Positions 55,530 to 64,000 of a stretch of DNA of 64,000 nucleotides are shown here, one piece after another. The notes under the pieces are model-generated. The model did no database searches. It was not told where the DNA came from and saw only the letters and a program-made list of their open reading frames with translations. The translations under genes were made by a program, and so were the position numbers. Origin of the DNA: Candidatus Polarisedimenticolia bacterium (lineage in GTDB: Bacteria; Acidobacteriota; Polarisedimenticolia; Gp22-AA2; AA152). How positions within the stretch are numbered: the stretch's first letter is position 1; every line of letters starts with the position of its first letter. The stretch is from assembly GCA_036004685.1 (NCBI GenBank), contig DASYRE010000036.1, positions 1 to 64,000 of the forward strand, written 5' to 3'.

Positions 55530-56341
55530 TCTCCGGATGGAGAGCCTTCGCGGTCCCGCTTCTCCTGGGGTGCGCCGTCCTCCTGTGCGATTGCGCGAGC
55601 GCCCTGAAGCCGCCCGGGACCCTGCCGGGAGCCGGCGGGCCCTCACCGTCGCCGGAGGAGACGCGAAGTCTCCTGGAGCGCGCCCGCGCCCTCGACGCCC
55701 GCCGCAATCTCGAGAGCGTCCGCGAGGCGGCAGCTCTCTTCCTCGCCGCCGCACGCAGCGGCGCTTCCCGGCTCGAGGCGCTGGAGGGCTCCGCGCGGTC
55801 GCAGATATGGCTGGCCGGCCACGAGCCCGACCCGGCGGGGCGCGAGAACGCCGCCACGGCCGCCGTGCGCTCGGCGCAATGGTGCCTCGAGCTCTCCCCC
55901 GAGAGCGCCGCGTGTCACTACTGGCTCGGCGCGGCGCTGGGAGTGCAGGCCCGCGAGAAGCGGAGCACGGCGCTCGACGCCCTCCCGCGGATCGAGCAAG
56001 CGTTCCTTGCCGCCGCCGGCAAGGATCCGGGCCTGGAGGAAGCCGGACCCGATCGCGCCCTGGCGCTCCTCTACCTCCGGGCCCCTGCCTGGCCCTCCGG
56101 ACCGGGCGATCCGGAGCGGGGCCTGGACCGGGCCCACCGGGCCGCCGCCCTCCGGCCCGGATATCCTCCGAATCATCTCGTCCTGGCGGAAGCCCTGTCC
56201 AAGGCAGGGGACGCGAAAGGCGCCCGGGAGGAATACGCGAAGGCGGCGGAGCTGGCCGGGAGGGCCGCGGGGGATCCCGACGCGCCGGAATGGATCGAAG
56301 AAGCGGAGAAGGGGCTCTACGCGCTGCGCGGCGGCCGGTGA
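55526..56341 (+). CDS. TPR lipoprotein, TatT-like
   Basis: TTG 55526 overlaps the stop of the binding-protein gene (TTGA). The 271-aa protein has a short signal and lipobox (LLGCAVLLCDC). The remainder is helical repeats: ALEGSARSQIWLAGHEP, ACHYWLGAALGVQAREK, RIEQAFLAAAGKDPGLEEAG, NHLVLAEALSKAGDAKGARE. This resembles the TatT-type TPR partners seen beside TRAP or similar transporters. A role with the binding protein in an envelope uptake complex is inferred from coupling. Confidence 0.7.
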   Translation: MISGWRAFAVPLLLGCAVLLCDCASALKPPGTLPGAGGPSPSPEETRSLLERARALDARRNLESVREAAALFLAAARSGASRLEALEGSARSQIWLAGHEPDPAGRENAATAAVRSAQWCLELSPESAACHYWLGAALGVQAREKRSTALDALPRIEQAFLAAAGKDPGLEEAGPDRALALLYLRAPAWPSGPGDPERGLDRAHRAAALRPGYPPNHLVLAEALSKAGDAKGAREEYAKAAELAGRAAGDPDAPEWIEEAEKGLYALRGGR

Positions 56342-56462
56342 CCCGCCCGGGCGCGCCCGGCGCGACGTTCGGGCGATGGGTTGATCCCGGAGGGCCAGTC
56401 ATGGTAGGAATCAGCGGAAACTCGCAGCAAGCCGGTGCTTTCGGCCCCATGGAGGAATCGCC

Positions 56463-56984
56463 ATGCCCCCTCTCGCCCCCTACAACCTGAAGGCTTGGAT
56501 CGAGGAGAACCGCCATCTGCTCAAGCCGCCGGTCGGAAACAAGATGGTTTGGCGGGATTCCGAGATCCAGGTGATGATCGTCGGCGGCCCGAACCGCCGC
56601 AAGGACTACCACGTCGACCCCGGCGAGGAATTCTTCTACCAGATCGAAGGCGACATGACGCTCCGGATCATTGAAGACGGCGCGCCCAAGGACATCGTGA
56701 TCCATCAGGGCGACATCTTTCTTCTGCCCCCTTACGTCCCCCACTCGCCCCAGCGCGGCGCGAACACCGTCGGCATGGTCATCGAGCGCCATCGTGCCGA
56801 AGGAGAGAAGGACTCGCTGCGATGGTATTGCGAGGAATGCGGCGAGATCCTCTACGACTCCTCCTTCCAGCTGGTGGACCTCGGGACGCAGCTCAAGCCG
56901 GTCATCGAGAGCTTCTGGGCCGACGAGAAGCTCCGGACCTGCCGCAAGTGCGGGACGATCATGATGCCGCCGGCCCCGGCCTGA
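56463..56984 (+). CDS. nbaC: 3-Hydroxyanthranilate 3,4-dioxygenase
   Basis: This 173-aa cupin dioxygenase opens 3-hydroxyanthranilate to 2-amino-3-carboxymuconate 6-semialdehyde. The iron ligands lie in DYHVDPGEEFFYQIEG (His and Glu) and VPHSPQRG (His). As in bacterial relatives, a C-terminal rubredoxin-like zinc/iron site follows with two CxxC pairs: YCEECGE and CRKCGT. GGAGG precedes the ATG. It starts the kynurenine set and is in the same direction as the next five genes. Confidence 0.95.
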   Translation: MPPLAPYNLKAWIEENRHLLKPPVGNKMVWRDSEIQVMIVGGPNRRKDYHVDPGEEFFYQIEGDMTLRIIEDGAPKDIVIHQGDIFLLPPYVPHSPQRGANTVGMVIERHRAEGEKDSLRWYCEECGEILYDSSFQLVDLGTQLKPVIESFWADEKLRTCRKCGTIMMPPAPA

Positions 56985-57006
56985 CGGCCGGAACGGACCG
57001 GACCCG

Positions 57007-58035
57007 GTGAAGGAACTTCCGCCGAAGATCGATCTTCACACCCACATCCTGCCGGCGAGTCTTCCGGACTTCGCGGCCCGCTACGGCTATTCGGGCTTCG
57101 CGCGCCTGGAGCGGCTGGATGCGGGCCGTGCCCGGATGATGATCGGCGATCGCTGCTTCCGGGAGATCGGCCGGAACGCCTGGGATCCCGCCGAGCGCCT
57201 CGCCGATTGCGACGCCCACGGGGTGGCGGTGCAGGTCCTTTCCACCGTGCCGGTGATGTTCTCCTACTGGGCCAAGGCGGAGGACGCCCGGGACGTCAGC
57301 CGCTTGTTGAACGATCACATCGCCTCGGTCGTGGCCGCACACCCGCGCCGCTTTGCCGGCCTCGGCACCGTCCCGCTGCAGTCGCCCGATCTCGCCGCCG
57401 AGGAGATGGAGCGGTGCGTGCGCGACCTGGGGCTGTGCGGGGTGGAGATCGGCAGCCACGTCAACGACTGGAATCTGGATCAGCCCGAGCTGTTTCCGTT
57501 CTTCCGCCGGGCGGAGGAGCTCGGCGCTGCGATCTTCGTCCACCCCTGGGACATGATGGGGAAGGAGCGGATGCCTCGCTACTGGCTTCCCTGGCTGGTC
57601 GGGATGCCGGCGGAGGTTTCGCTCGCCATCTGCTCGATGATCTTCGGCGGCGTCCTGGAGCGCCTGCCGAAGCTGCGGATCGCGTTCGCGCACGGGGGCG
57701 GAGCTTTCCCCGGAACGCTGGGCCGGATCGAGCGAGGCTTCGCCGCCCGTCCCGATCTCTGCGCCGTGGACAACCCCGTTCCTCCGCGCGCCTATCTCGG
57801 CCGGTTCTATCTCGATTCGCTGGTTCACGACCCCGTCGCGCTGAAGGTCATCCTGGATCTCGCGGGATGCGACAAGGTGGCGCTCGGGAGCGACTATCCC
57901 TTCCCGCTGGGGGAGCCGGTGCCCGGCACGACGATCGAGGCGGTGGAAGGAATCACTCCCGGGATGATCGATCGCCTCTTTCGGGGCACGGCGCTCGAGT
58001 TCCTCGGCCTGAATCACGATCGATTTTTCTCCTGA
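57007..58035 (+). CDS. nbaD: 2-Amino-3-carboxymuconate 6-semialdehyde decarboxylase
   Basis: This 342-aa amidohydrolase-family enzyme removes CO2 from the unstable product of the dioxygenase, giving 2-aminomuconate 6-semialdehyde and blocking spontaneous quinolinate formation. Zinc ligands are visible in the N-terminal DLHTHILP, in FAHGGGAFPGTL and in LGSDYPFPLGEP. The start is GTG 57007, 22 bases after the dioxygenase stop. The length is normal. Confidence 0.94.
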   Translation: MKELPPKIDLHTHILPASLPDFAARYGYSGFARLERLDAGRARMMIGDRCFREIGRNAWDPAERLADCDAHGVAVQVLSTVPVMFSYWAKAEDARDVSRLLNDHIASVVAAHPRRFAGLGTVPLQSPDLAAEEMERCVRDLGLCGVEIGSHVNDWNLDQPELFPFFRRAEELGAAIFVHPWDMMGKERMPRYWLPWLVGMPAEVSLAICSMIFGGVLERLPKLRIAFAHGGGAFPGTLGRIERGFAARPDLCAVDNPVPPRAYLGRFYLDSLVHDPVALKVILDLAGCDKVALGSDYPFPLGEPVPGTTIEAVEGITPGMIDRLFRGTALEFLGLNHDRFFS

Positions 58036-58049
58036 CGGAGACTTCGCCC

Positions 58050-59357
58050 ATGCCCAGCCCTCGCGGGGACGCCTCAACCCAGCCTCTTTTCTCCGAGGCG
58101 CACGCCAAGGATCTCGACGCCCGAGATCCCCTCGCCTCCTTCCGGGCGCGCTTCCACGTGCCGCCGGGCCCCGGCGGCGAGCCGCTCATCTATTTCAGCG
58201 GCAACTCCCTCGGCCTGCAGCCTCGATCGGCACCGGAGAGGGTGGCGAGGGAGATGGAAGCATGGGCCCGGATGGGGGGCGCCGCGCACTTCAAGGAGGA
58301 GGATCCCTGGTACCGCTATCACGAGTCCCTGGCGGCTCCGCTGGCGCGGCTGGCGGGGGCGTTGCCTTCGGAAGTGGTCGCCATGAACTCGCTGACGGTG
58401 AACCTGCATCTGATGATGGCCACCTTCTACCGTCCTCGCCCCGGGCGCGCCGCCGTGGTCATGGAGGATCGCGCTTTTCCCTCGGACGCCTACGCCGTCC
58501 AGACGCATCTTCGGAGCCGCGGCATCGATCCCGACGAGGAGATCCTGATCGTCCGGCCGGCGGGCGGACGGCCCTGCCCGAGCACCGAGGATTTCGAGGC
58601 GCTGCTGGAGCGGGAGCAAGGGAGGATCGCCTTGGTTCTCCTGGGGGGCGTTAACTACGCGACGGGTCAGGCCTTCGATCTCGGGCGGATCGCCGCGGCG
58701 GCGAAGCGCCTCCGCCTCACCCTGGGGGTCGATCTGGCGCATGCCATCGGCAACGTCCCGCTGCAACTGCACGATTGGGGAATCGATTTCGCCGTCTGGT
58801 GCTCCTACAAGTATCTCAACGGAGGCCCCGGCGCCGCCGGCGGCTGCTTCGTCCACGCCGCGCACGCGGGCGATCTCTCGCTGCCCCGGCTGGGGGGATG
58901 GTGGGGGAACGATCCGGCGACGCGTTTCGAGATGCGGCCCGACTTCGTCCCCCGTCCGGGAGCGGACGGCTGGCAGCTCAGCAATCCTCCCGTCCTGGCG
59001 CTGGCTCCGCTGAAAGCCTCGCTGGAGATTTTCGAGGAGGCCGGCATGGACGCGCTGCGGGCCAAGTCGGTCTCCCTGACCTCCTGCCTCGAGGCCTCGC
59101 TCGCTTCCCTGGGAGGGGCCTGCGAGCTGATCACGCCGCGCGATCCCGCCGCGCGCGGGTGCCAGCTCTCGCTGCGCTTCGCGAGCCGGGCCCGCGCGGT
59201 GCACCAGGCGCTCGCCGAGCGCGGCATCGTCGCCGACTTCCGCGAGCCCGACCTGATCCGCGTGGCTCCCGTCCCCCTCTACAACCGGTTCGAAGAGGTC
59301 CTGCGCTTCAGCCGGATTCTGGCCGGGATCGTCGGCCCCTCCGCTCCCGAGGCTTGA
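58050..59357 (+). CDS. kynU: Kynureninase
   Basis: This 435-aa PLP enzyme cleaves kynurenine or 3-hydroxykynurenine to anthranilate or 3-hydroxyanthranilate plus alanine. The catalytic Lys is in WCSYKYLNGGPGAAGG and the cofactor Asp in GVDLAHAIGN. The substrate-site segment GWWGNDP follows, and FSGNSLGLQP is near the N-terminus, as in the family. ATG 58050 lies 14 bases after the decarboxylase stop. The full kynurenine set around it points to the 3-hydroxy substrate. Confidence 0.96.
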   Translation: MPSPRGDASTQPLFSEAHAKDLDARDPLASFRARFHVPPGPGGEPLIYFSGNSLGLQPRSAPERVAREMEAWARMGGAAHFKEEDPWYRYHESLAAPLARLAGALPSEVVAMNSLTVNLHLMMATFYRPRPGRAAVVMEDRAFPSDAYAVQTHLRSRGIDPDEEILIVRPAGGRPCPSTEDFEALLEREQGRIALVLLGGVNYATGQAFDLGRIAAAAKRLRLTLGVDLAHAIGNVPLQLHDWGIDFAVWCSYKYLNGGPGAAGGCFVHAAHAGDLSLPRLGGWWGNDPATRFEMRPDFVPRPGADGWQLSNPPVLALAPLKASLEIFEEAGMDALRAKSVSLTSCLEASLASLGGACELITPRDPAARGCQLSLRFASRARAVHQALAERGIVADFREPDLIRVAPVPLYNRFEEVLRFSRILAGIVGPSAPEA

Positions 59358-59368
59358 GGAAGATCGGG

Positions 59369-60703
59369 ATGGCGGCGTCCTCGGCGAGATTCAGCATCGT
59401 GGGGGGAGGGCTCGGCGGGGCGCTGATGGCGATCTACCTCGCGCGGGCGGGCCACGAGGTGGAAATTTTCGAGCGCCGGGGAGATCCCCGCAAGGAAAAG
59501 GGAGCGGAGGGGCGGTCCATCAATCTCGCGATCTCCACGCGTGGCCTGCACGCGCTGGAAAGAGCGGGTCTGGCCGCCGGGGTCCTGAAGGCTTCGGTGC
59601 CCCTGCGCGGCCGGATGGTCCATTCGCCCCAGGGCGAGACCCGCCTGCAGCCCTACGGCATCCGGGAGGACGACGTGATCCGCTCCGTATCGCGCGGCGG
59701 GCTGAACGTCCTGCTCCTCGACGCCGCCGAGAGCCATGCCAACGTCCGGATTCATTTCGGGAAGCGCTGCACCGGCGTCGATCTGGGCGCCGGAACCGCC
59801 TTCTTCGCCGACGTGGAGAGCAGCGAGACCTGCCGCTCGGAGGGAGACCTGCTGGTGGGCGCCGACGGGGCCTTCTCGGCGGTCCGGCTCCAGATGCAGC
59901 GGATCGAGGGATTCAACTACCGCCAGGATTTTCTGGAGCACGGCTACAAGGAGCTGTCGATGCCGGCGACGCCAGGCGGCGGATTCGCCATGGAGAAGAA
60001 CGCCTTGCACATCTGGCCCCGGGGCGGCTACATGATGATCGCCCTGCCGAACGTCGACGGCTCCTTCACCTGCACTTGCTTCTGGCCTCTTCGAGGAGAG
60101 AACAGCTTCGCCGCCCTCACGACCCGCTCGGAAATCCTCCGCTTCTTCGAAGAACGGTTTCCGGACGCCGTCCCGCGCATGCCCACACTCGCGGAGGACT
60201 ACGTCGAGAACCCGACCAGCACGCTCGTGACGATCCGCTGCTCGCCGTGGCACCACGGTGGCCGGATGGTGCTGCTGGGCGACGCCTGCCACGCCGTGGT
60301 CCCCTTCTACGGCCAGGGAGCGAACGCCGCGTTCGAGGATTGCGTCGTCCTGGACGAATGCCTGGCGCGCCACGCGCCGCGGTGGGATCGGGCGTTCGAG
60401 GAGTTCCAGCGTCTTCGCAAGGAGCACACCGACGCCCTGGCCGACCTGTCGCTGGCCAACTTCGTGGAGATGCGGGACAAGACCGCCTCCCGCCTGTTCC
60501 AGTTCGAGAAGCGCCTCGAAAAAGGACTGCACCGCCTCTTTCCCGCCTGGTTCGTTCCGCTCTACACGATGGTCACGTTCAGTCGGACTCCCTACGCGCA
60601 GGCGGTCCGGCGCGCCCGCCGCCAATGGATCGCCCTGGCCTGGGCGCTCGGCCTGGTCCTCGCCTTCGCGCTCCTTGTCCTCGGAGGTTTCCAATGGATC
60701 TGA
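59369..60703 (+). CDS. kmo: Kynurenine 3-monooxygenase
   Basis: This 444-aa FAD-dependent hydroxylase converts kynurenine to 3-hydroxykynurenine. The FAD-binding GxGxxG is in IVGGGLGGALMAIYLARAG, DG-type motif in GADGAFSAVR, and the GD motif in GDACHAVVPFYGQGANAAFE. The last 25 residues are hydrophobic (IALAWALGLVLAFALLVLGG), a C-terminal anchor that resembles the eukaryotic enzyme more than many soluble bacterial ones. The start is GGGATG 59369. The stop overlaps the tryptophan dioxygenase gene by 10 bases. Confidence 0.95.
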   Translation: MAASSARFSIVGGGLGGALMAIYLARAGHEVEIFERRGDPRKEKGAEGRSINLAISTRGLHALERAGLAAGVLKASVPLRGRMVHSPQGETRLQPYGIREDDVIRSVSRGGLNVLLLDAAESHANVRIHFGKRCTGVDLGAGTAFFADVESSETCRSEGDLLVGADGAFSAVRLQMQRIEGFNYRQDFLEHGYKELSMPATPGGGFAMEKNALHIWPRGGYMMIALPNVDGSFTCTCFWPLRGENSFAALTTRSEILRFFEERFPDAVPRMPTLAEDYVENPTSTLVTIRCSPWHHGGRMVLLGDACHAVVPFYGQGANAAFEDCVVLDECLARHAPRWDRAFEEFQRLRKEHTDALADLSLANFVEMRDKTASRLFQFEKRLEKGLHRLFPAWFVPLYTMVTFSRTPYAQAVRRARRQWIALAWALGLVLAFALLVLGGFQWI

Positions 60704-61476
60704 GCTACGCCTCCTACCTCAAGCTTCCCGAGCTGCTCCGGCTGCAGGAGCCGCGCTCCCGGCCGGAAGAGCACGACGAGATGCTGTTCATCGTCATCCA
60801 CCAGGTCTACGAGCTGTGGTTCAAGCTCCTGCTGCACGAGCTGGAGAAGATCAAAGCCGACTTCTCCGCGAACCATCTGTTCGAGGCGATCGCCGGGTTC
60901 AAGAGGATCCGGACGGTGATGAAGACGCTGGTCGGCCAGCTCGACATCCTGGAGACCATGACCCCGCTGTCGTTCTCGGGATTCCGCGATCGCCTGGAGA
61001 CCGCCTCCGGCTTCCAGTCGGCGCAATACCGCGAGATCGAGTTCGTGCTCGGGATGAAGCGCCCGGAGATCCTGGGTTCCCAGCGCCCCGGCTCCCCGGA
61101 GCGCGCGGCGCTCGAGCGGCGTCTCGCGGAGCGCACGGTCCTCGATCACTTCTACGACTTCCTGGAGAAGCGCGGCGCCTCGATCCCGGCGGAGCTGCGC
61201 GACCGGGACGTGGCGCTCCCCTCCGTCCCCGACGCCAGGGTCCAGGACGAGATCTATCGCCTCTACACCACGCAGCCCGAGGTCGCCATCCTGATCGAGC
61301 TGATGACCGACTTCGACGAGGGGCAGCAGGAATGGCGCTATCGCCACGTGAAGCTCACCGAGCGCACCATCGGGAACAAGATCGGCACCGGGGGGACCTC
61401 CGGGGTCGAGTTCCTCAAGGGGACGCTCTTCAAGTCCTATTTTCCGGATCTCTGGGCCATCCGGCACCGGTTCTGA
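60694..61476 (+). CDS. kynA: Tryptophan 2,3-dioxygenase
   Basis: This 260-aa haem enzyme opens tryptophan to N-formylkynurenine, the entry step of the pathway. Family motifs are FIVIHQVYELWFKLLLHEL near the N-terminus and the haem-His region QEWRYRHVKLTERTIGN with GTGGTSG at the substrate site. A GGAGG precedes ATG 60694, which lies within the end of kmo, so the two are coupled. Size is slightly smaller than the human enzyme, as usual for bacteria. Confidence 0.96.
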   Translation: MDLSYASYLKLPELLRLQEPRSRPEEHDEMLFIVIHQVYELWFKLLLHELEKIKADFSANHLFEAIAGFKRIRTVMKTLVGQLDILETMTPLSFSGFRDRLETASGFQSAQYREIEFVLGMKRPEILGSQRPGSPERAALERRLAERTVLDHFYDFLEKRGASIPAELRDRDVALPSVPDARVQDEIYRLYTTQPEVAILIELMTDFDEGQQEWRYRHVKLTERTIGNKIGTGGTSGVEFLKGTLFKSYFPDLWAIRHRF

Positions 61477-61480
61477 CGCC

Positions 61481-62104
61481 ATGATCTACGACATCAGCCC
61501 CGTCGTCTCGCCGCGGCTCCAGGTCTGGCCGGGAGACACGCCGCCCGCCCGCGAAGTGCTGCTCGACATGAACCACGGGGACAACCTCACCCTGTCGACG
61601 CTGCGCGCCACCGTCCACCTCGGCGCCCATGCCGACGCTCCCAGCCATTACGCCGCCCAGGGGGCGGCGATCGAGTCGCGCCCGCTCGATGTCTATCTGG
61701 GTCCCTGTCAGGTCGTGGCGCTGAGCGTCCCGTTCGCCACGCGCATCCTCCCCGCAATGCTCGCGGCCCCGATCCGGGTGGAGCGCGTCCTGTTCGCCAC
61801 GGGCACCTTCCCCGATCCGGAGCGCTTCAACGACGATTTCGCGGCGCTCTCCCCCGAGCTCGTCGATCACCTCCACGAGCAGGGCGTCCGGCTGGTCGGG
61901 ATCGACACGCCGAGCGTCGACCTCTTCCACTCGAAGGACCTCCCCTCCCATCGGGCCTGCCTGCACCACGACCTGGCAATCCTCGAGGGGCTCGTTCTGA
62001 CGGGCGTCCCCGCGGGACTCTACGAGCTCATCGCCCTGCCGCTGCGGCTCGAGGGCTTCGACGCCAGTCCGGTCCGCGCCGTGCTGCGCGACCGGCAATC
62101 ATGA
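61481..62104 (+). CDS. kynB: Kynurenine formamidase
   Basis: This 207-aa cyclase-like hydrolase removes formate from N-formylkynurenine. Metal ligands are in HLGAHADAPSHY, the family's H-x-G-x-H-x-D motif, and the second conserved region is GIDTPSVDLFHSKDL. It starts 4 bases after the tryptophan dioxygenase stop and ends the tryptophan set. The pathway genes from 56463 to here are all in one direction. Confidence 0.96.
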   Translation: MIYDISPVVSPRLQVWPGDTPPAREVLLDMNHGDNLTLSTLRATVHLGAHADAPSHYAAQGAAIESRPLDVYLGPCQVVALSVPFATRILPAMLAAPIRVERVLFATGTFPDPERFNDDFAALSPELVDHLHEQGVRLVGIDTPSVDLFHSKDLPSHRACLHHDLAILEGLVLTGVPAGLYELIALPLRLEGFDASPVRAVLRDRQS

Positions 62105-62168
62105 GCGGTTTCGCCTCCGCCGGCTCCCGGTGCGCGAGTCTTGCTTACTGCGAGCGACCGGCGATTTC

Positions 62169-62363
62169 ATGAGCCTCGACATGTACCTCCTGGTGATCGG
62201 AGCCGTTGGGATCGTTGCGGCATCGAGGATTCGTGTCGAGCGCGATGACGGATCGGCGCTCGGTATCGTTCGTCGCGGGATGAGATGGTGGGGCTTCGTG
62301 GGAGGGACCGGGACGCTCCTGGTGGCGTTAACCGATCTCATCCGTGCCAAAGCGCTCCAATAG
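62169..62363 (+). CDS. Small two-helix membrane protein
   Basis: The 64-aa frame from ATG 62169 has two hydrophobic segments (MYLLVIGAVGIVAASRI and GFVGGTGTLLVALTDLI) with a basic loop RVERDDGSALGIVRRGMRWW between. It has no recognised family. Coding is plausible from the helix pattern only; the codons are less GC-biased than neighbours. Confidence 0.4.
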   Translation: MSLDMYLLVIGAVGIVAASRIRVERDDGSALGIVRRGMRWWGFVGGTGTLLVALTDLIRAKALQ

Positions 62364-62382
62364 ACTCCTCGGAGATTCGGCG

Positions 62383-63207
62383 ATGGAACCGGCGGTTCGA
62401 TGGGACGCGGCCCAGTACGAGCGTTTCGCGCGCGAGCGCTCCCGGCCCTTCCTCGACCTCCTGGCGCGGGTCGGGGAGATCGAGCCGCGGCGGATCGCCG
62501 ATCTCGGATGCGGGACCGGCGAGCTGACGCGGCTCCTGCTGCGGCGCTGGCCGCGCGCCACCGTCTGGGGCGTCGATAGCTCCCTGGAGATGCTGGAGCG
62601 CGCCCGGCGCTCCCCCGCCAGTCCGAACCTGCGATTCGTCCGCCGCGATCTCCGGCGCTGGCGCCCGACGCGGCCCCTCGATCTGATCGTCAGCAACGCC
62701 GTGCTTCAATGGCTGCCCTCTCACGGCCGCGTCCTGGAGTCGCTCGCCGAGCTTCTCGGCGCCAAGGGGACGATGGCGGTGCAGATCCCGAACAACCGCC
62801 GCGCGCCGGCGTCGCGGGCCGTCGAGGATCTCCTCGCCGAGCCGCGGTGGAGAACGAGTCTCGCCCGGGCCGCGGCCCTGCCCGCCGTCGAGGCTCCGCG
62901 CTTCTACGCCGAGCGCCTCGGGGCGCTCGGATTCCAGGTCGATCTGTGGGAGACCACCTACCACCATCGCCTCGCGGCCGCCGCCGAGATCGTGGAATGG
63001 CTGCGGGGAACGACGCTCCGCCCGATCCTCACCGCCTTCCCGGCAGCGCAGGCCGCCGCGTTCCTCGCCGCGCTGAAGCGCCGCCTCCGGACCGCCTATC
63101 CGGCCGACGCCCGCGGCGTGGTCTTTCCGTTCCAAAGGATTTTCTTCGTGGCGACGCGCCGCGGCCGGACGGGCCTCAGGGGGTCGCGCCGAGACCCAGC
63201 TCCCTGA
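62383..63207 (+). CDS. tam: Trans-aconitate 2-methyltransferase
   Basis: ATG 62383 (MEPAVRWDAAQYERFA) is preceded by GGAG and follows the family N-terminus; an earlier in-frame ATG at 62344 is not needed. The 274-aa methyltransferase has motif I IADLGCGTGELTRLLL and acidic loop VWGVDSSLEMLE, followed by DLIVSNAVLQWLP, which are standard for Tam. It methylates trans-aconitate, the isomer that inhibits aconitase. It converges on the hydrolase with a 32-base overlap of the two 3' ends. Confidence 0.9.
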   Translation: MEPAVRWDAAQYERFARERSRPFLDLLARVGEIEPRRIADLGCGTGELTRLLLRRWPRATVWGVDSSLEMLERARRSPASPNLRFVRRDLRRWRPTRPLDLIVSNAVLQWLPSHGRVLESLAELLGAKGTMAVQIPNNRRAPASRAVEDLLAEPRWRTSLARAAALPAVEAPRFYAERLGALGFQVDLWETTYHHRLAAAAEIVEWLRGTTLRPILTAFPAAQAAAFLAALKRRLRTAYPADARGVVFPFQRIFFVATRRGRTGLRGSRRDPAP

Positions 63208-64000
63208 GCTTCTCCGCGAGGAGCCGGGCCACCCAGGCATGCGCCCGGGCGTCGGGATGGTACTCGCCCGGGATGTGGTAGGAGTCCCAGTCTGCCGGCG
63301 CTCCCGATCCGGTGTCCACGACGTTGACACGAAGCCCCGGGAAGAAGGCGCGCGCCACTGCCCCCGGCGGCAGCGCATGGCGGTTCGTCCAGAGGACCAG
63401 CACGAACGCGGCACCGCTCGCCTCCACCTCGTCTCGCATCTGCCGGACCAGCGCCCGCGTCAGAGGAACGCTGGGCGAAGGGCCCCATTTCGTCCAGGCC
63501 AGCCGGAGCGCCTGGCCGACGCGCAGCTCGCGCCGGTCGTCGTAGCGGCGGGGCCTCTCCACTTCCACGAGCGAGCCGCCGCACAGCGCGAAGCGCGGCT
63601 TGGTTCCGAGGAACTTCGCCCCGGGGAACAACAGCCTCCGGTCGGCGTTGTCGTTGCGCTTCACGTGATCGAGCAGGAAGGTGTAGACCACGGCCTTGGT
63701 GTTGAAGTCGCGCAGATGGCGCCTGAGCAGCAGCAGCGACTGGTCGGTCCCGTATCCCTGGACGCCGAGGTTCACGACCTGGAGGGAAGCTCCGGCCTGC
63801 TTCTCGAACTGGCCGGCGAAGCTCTCCTCGTAGGTCACGCCATGGCCGAAGGTGTAGGAATCGCCCACGAAGATCACGGTGGGAGTCTGCCGATCGAATC
63901 GCTTCCCGGGCTCTCCGACGCGGGCGCCGAGATCGTTGAAGTGCATCGGGATGGGCCGCCCGTGGGAGCCGAACCGCTGCGTGACCGTCCGGTCGGGAAT
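63176..64000 (-). CDS. SGNH/GDSL hydrolase, 5' end outside the window
   Basis: The visible part starts near MHFNDLGARVGEPG at 63946, but the same frame continues without a stop to the window edge with PDRTVTQRFG-type coding sequence, so the true start lies beyond 64000. The catalytic block is VIFVGDSYTFGHGV (Ser in GDS), and the C-terminal active-site region is IPGEYHPDARAHAWVA (Asp and His). It is an esterase/lipase-type hydrolase, often an acyltransferase or deacylase on cell-envelope sugars. Substrate is unknown. Confidence 0.85.
   Translation of the reverse strand: MPDRTVTQRFGSHGRPIPMHFNDLGARVGEPGKRFDRQTPTVIFVGDSYTFGHGVTYEESFAGQFEKQAGASLQVVNLGVQGYGTDQSLLLLRRHLRDFNTKAVVYTFLLDHVKRNDNADRRLLFPGAKFLGTKPRFALCGGSLVEVERPRRYDDRRELRVGQALRLAWTKWGPSPSVPLTRALVRQMRDEVEASGAAFVLVLWTNRHALPPGAVARAFFPGLRVNVVDTGSGAPADWDSYHIPGEYHPDARAHAWVARLLAEKLRELGLGATP

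Overview
The window is 64 kb of high-GC bacterial chromosome, densely packed with mostly leaderless-looking or Shine-Dalgarno-led genes. It carries no rRNA, no tRNA, no CRISPR array and no intact transposase that I can see. A duplicated-orphan-type MacB/FtsX permease, a GARD-like Ser/Thr kinase fused to a membrane C-terminus, TonB/STN receptors and aerobic box benzoyl-CoA genes together suggest an uncultured member of the Acidobacteriota or a close relative. That taxonomy is inference only.

Layout. (1) 0.4-12.7 kb is a metal/ion segment, more A/T-rich at its left end than the rest. It has a small Cys-rich secreted protein and a His/Met-rich outer-membrane-like protein, then a secreted protein built of two copies of a Cys-rich domain, then a complete minus-strand Kdp potassium operon. 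That operon runs 26-aa leader peptide, kdpF, kdpA, kdpB, kdpC, an outer-membrane barrel, kdpD, kdpE. Two imperfect 80-bp direct repeats (141-220 and 12672-12751) bracket this segment. (2) 13-24 kb holds a membrane protein overlapping a saccharopine-dehydrogenase-like enzyme, an 807-aa permease, a YpfJ-type zinc metallopeptidase, a GT87-like glycosyltransferase, small envelope proteins and a subtilase with a Trp-Gly-Gly repeat tail. (3) 24-34.6 kb holds a 1365-aa membrane protein of unknown function, an AhpD-like peroxidase gene with an in-frame TGA that is best read as selenocysteine, several secreted proteins, a gene remnant with a metal-binding repeat, and a large membrane-linked kinase. (4) 34.7-39.8 kb holds an ECF sigma factor, a FecR-like anti-sigma factor and a TonB-dependent receptor with an STN domain, which looks like a cell-surface signalling set. 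(5) 40-44.2 kb holds an RND efflux adaptor and pump. (6) 44.4-51 kb holds a lipoprotein, a periplasmic helical protein and a GGDEF/EAL protein whose reading frames overlap, then an EamA transporter and a secreted S1 protease. (7) 51.5-62.1 kb is an aromatic catabolic region: boxC and boxB (aerobic benzoyl-CoA ring opening), a PhnD-like binding protein with a TPR lipoprotein, then tryptophan degradation genes for 3-hydroxyanthranilate dioxygenase, ACMS decarboxylase, kynureninase, kynurenine 3-monooxygenase, tryptophan 2,3-dioxygenase and kynurenine formamidase. (8) The right edge has a Tam-like methyltransferase and an SGNH hydrolase cut by the window end.

How the genes work together: the kynurenine genes cover tryptophan to N-formylkynurenine, kynurenine, 3-hydroxykynurenine, 3-hydroxyanthranilate, aminocarboxymuconate semialdehyde and aminomuconate semialdehyde. 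The later steps and the reductase BoxA are not in the window. The Kdp set is complete, with both pump and two-component control. The strongest unusual signal is the CxxU selenoprotein candidate at 28538-29104, with a hairpin placed correctly for a bacterial SECIS element.
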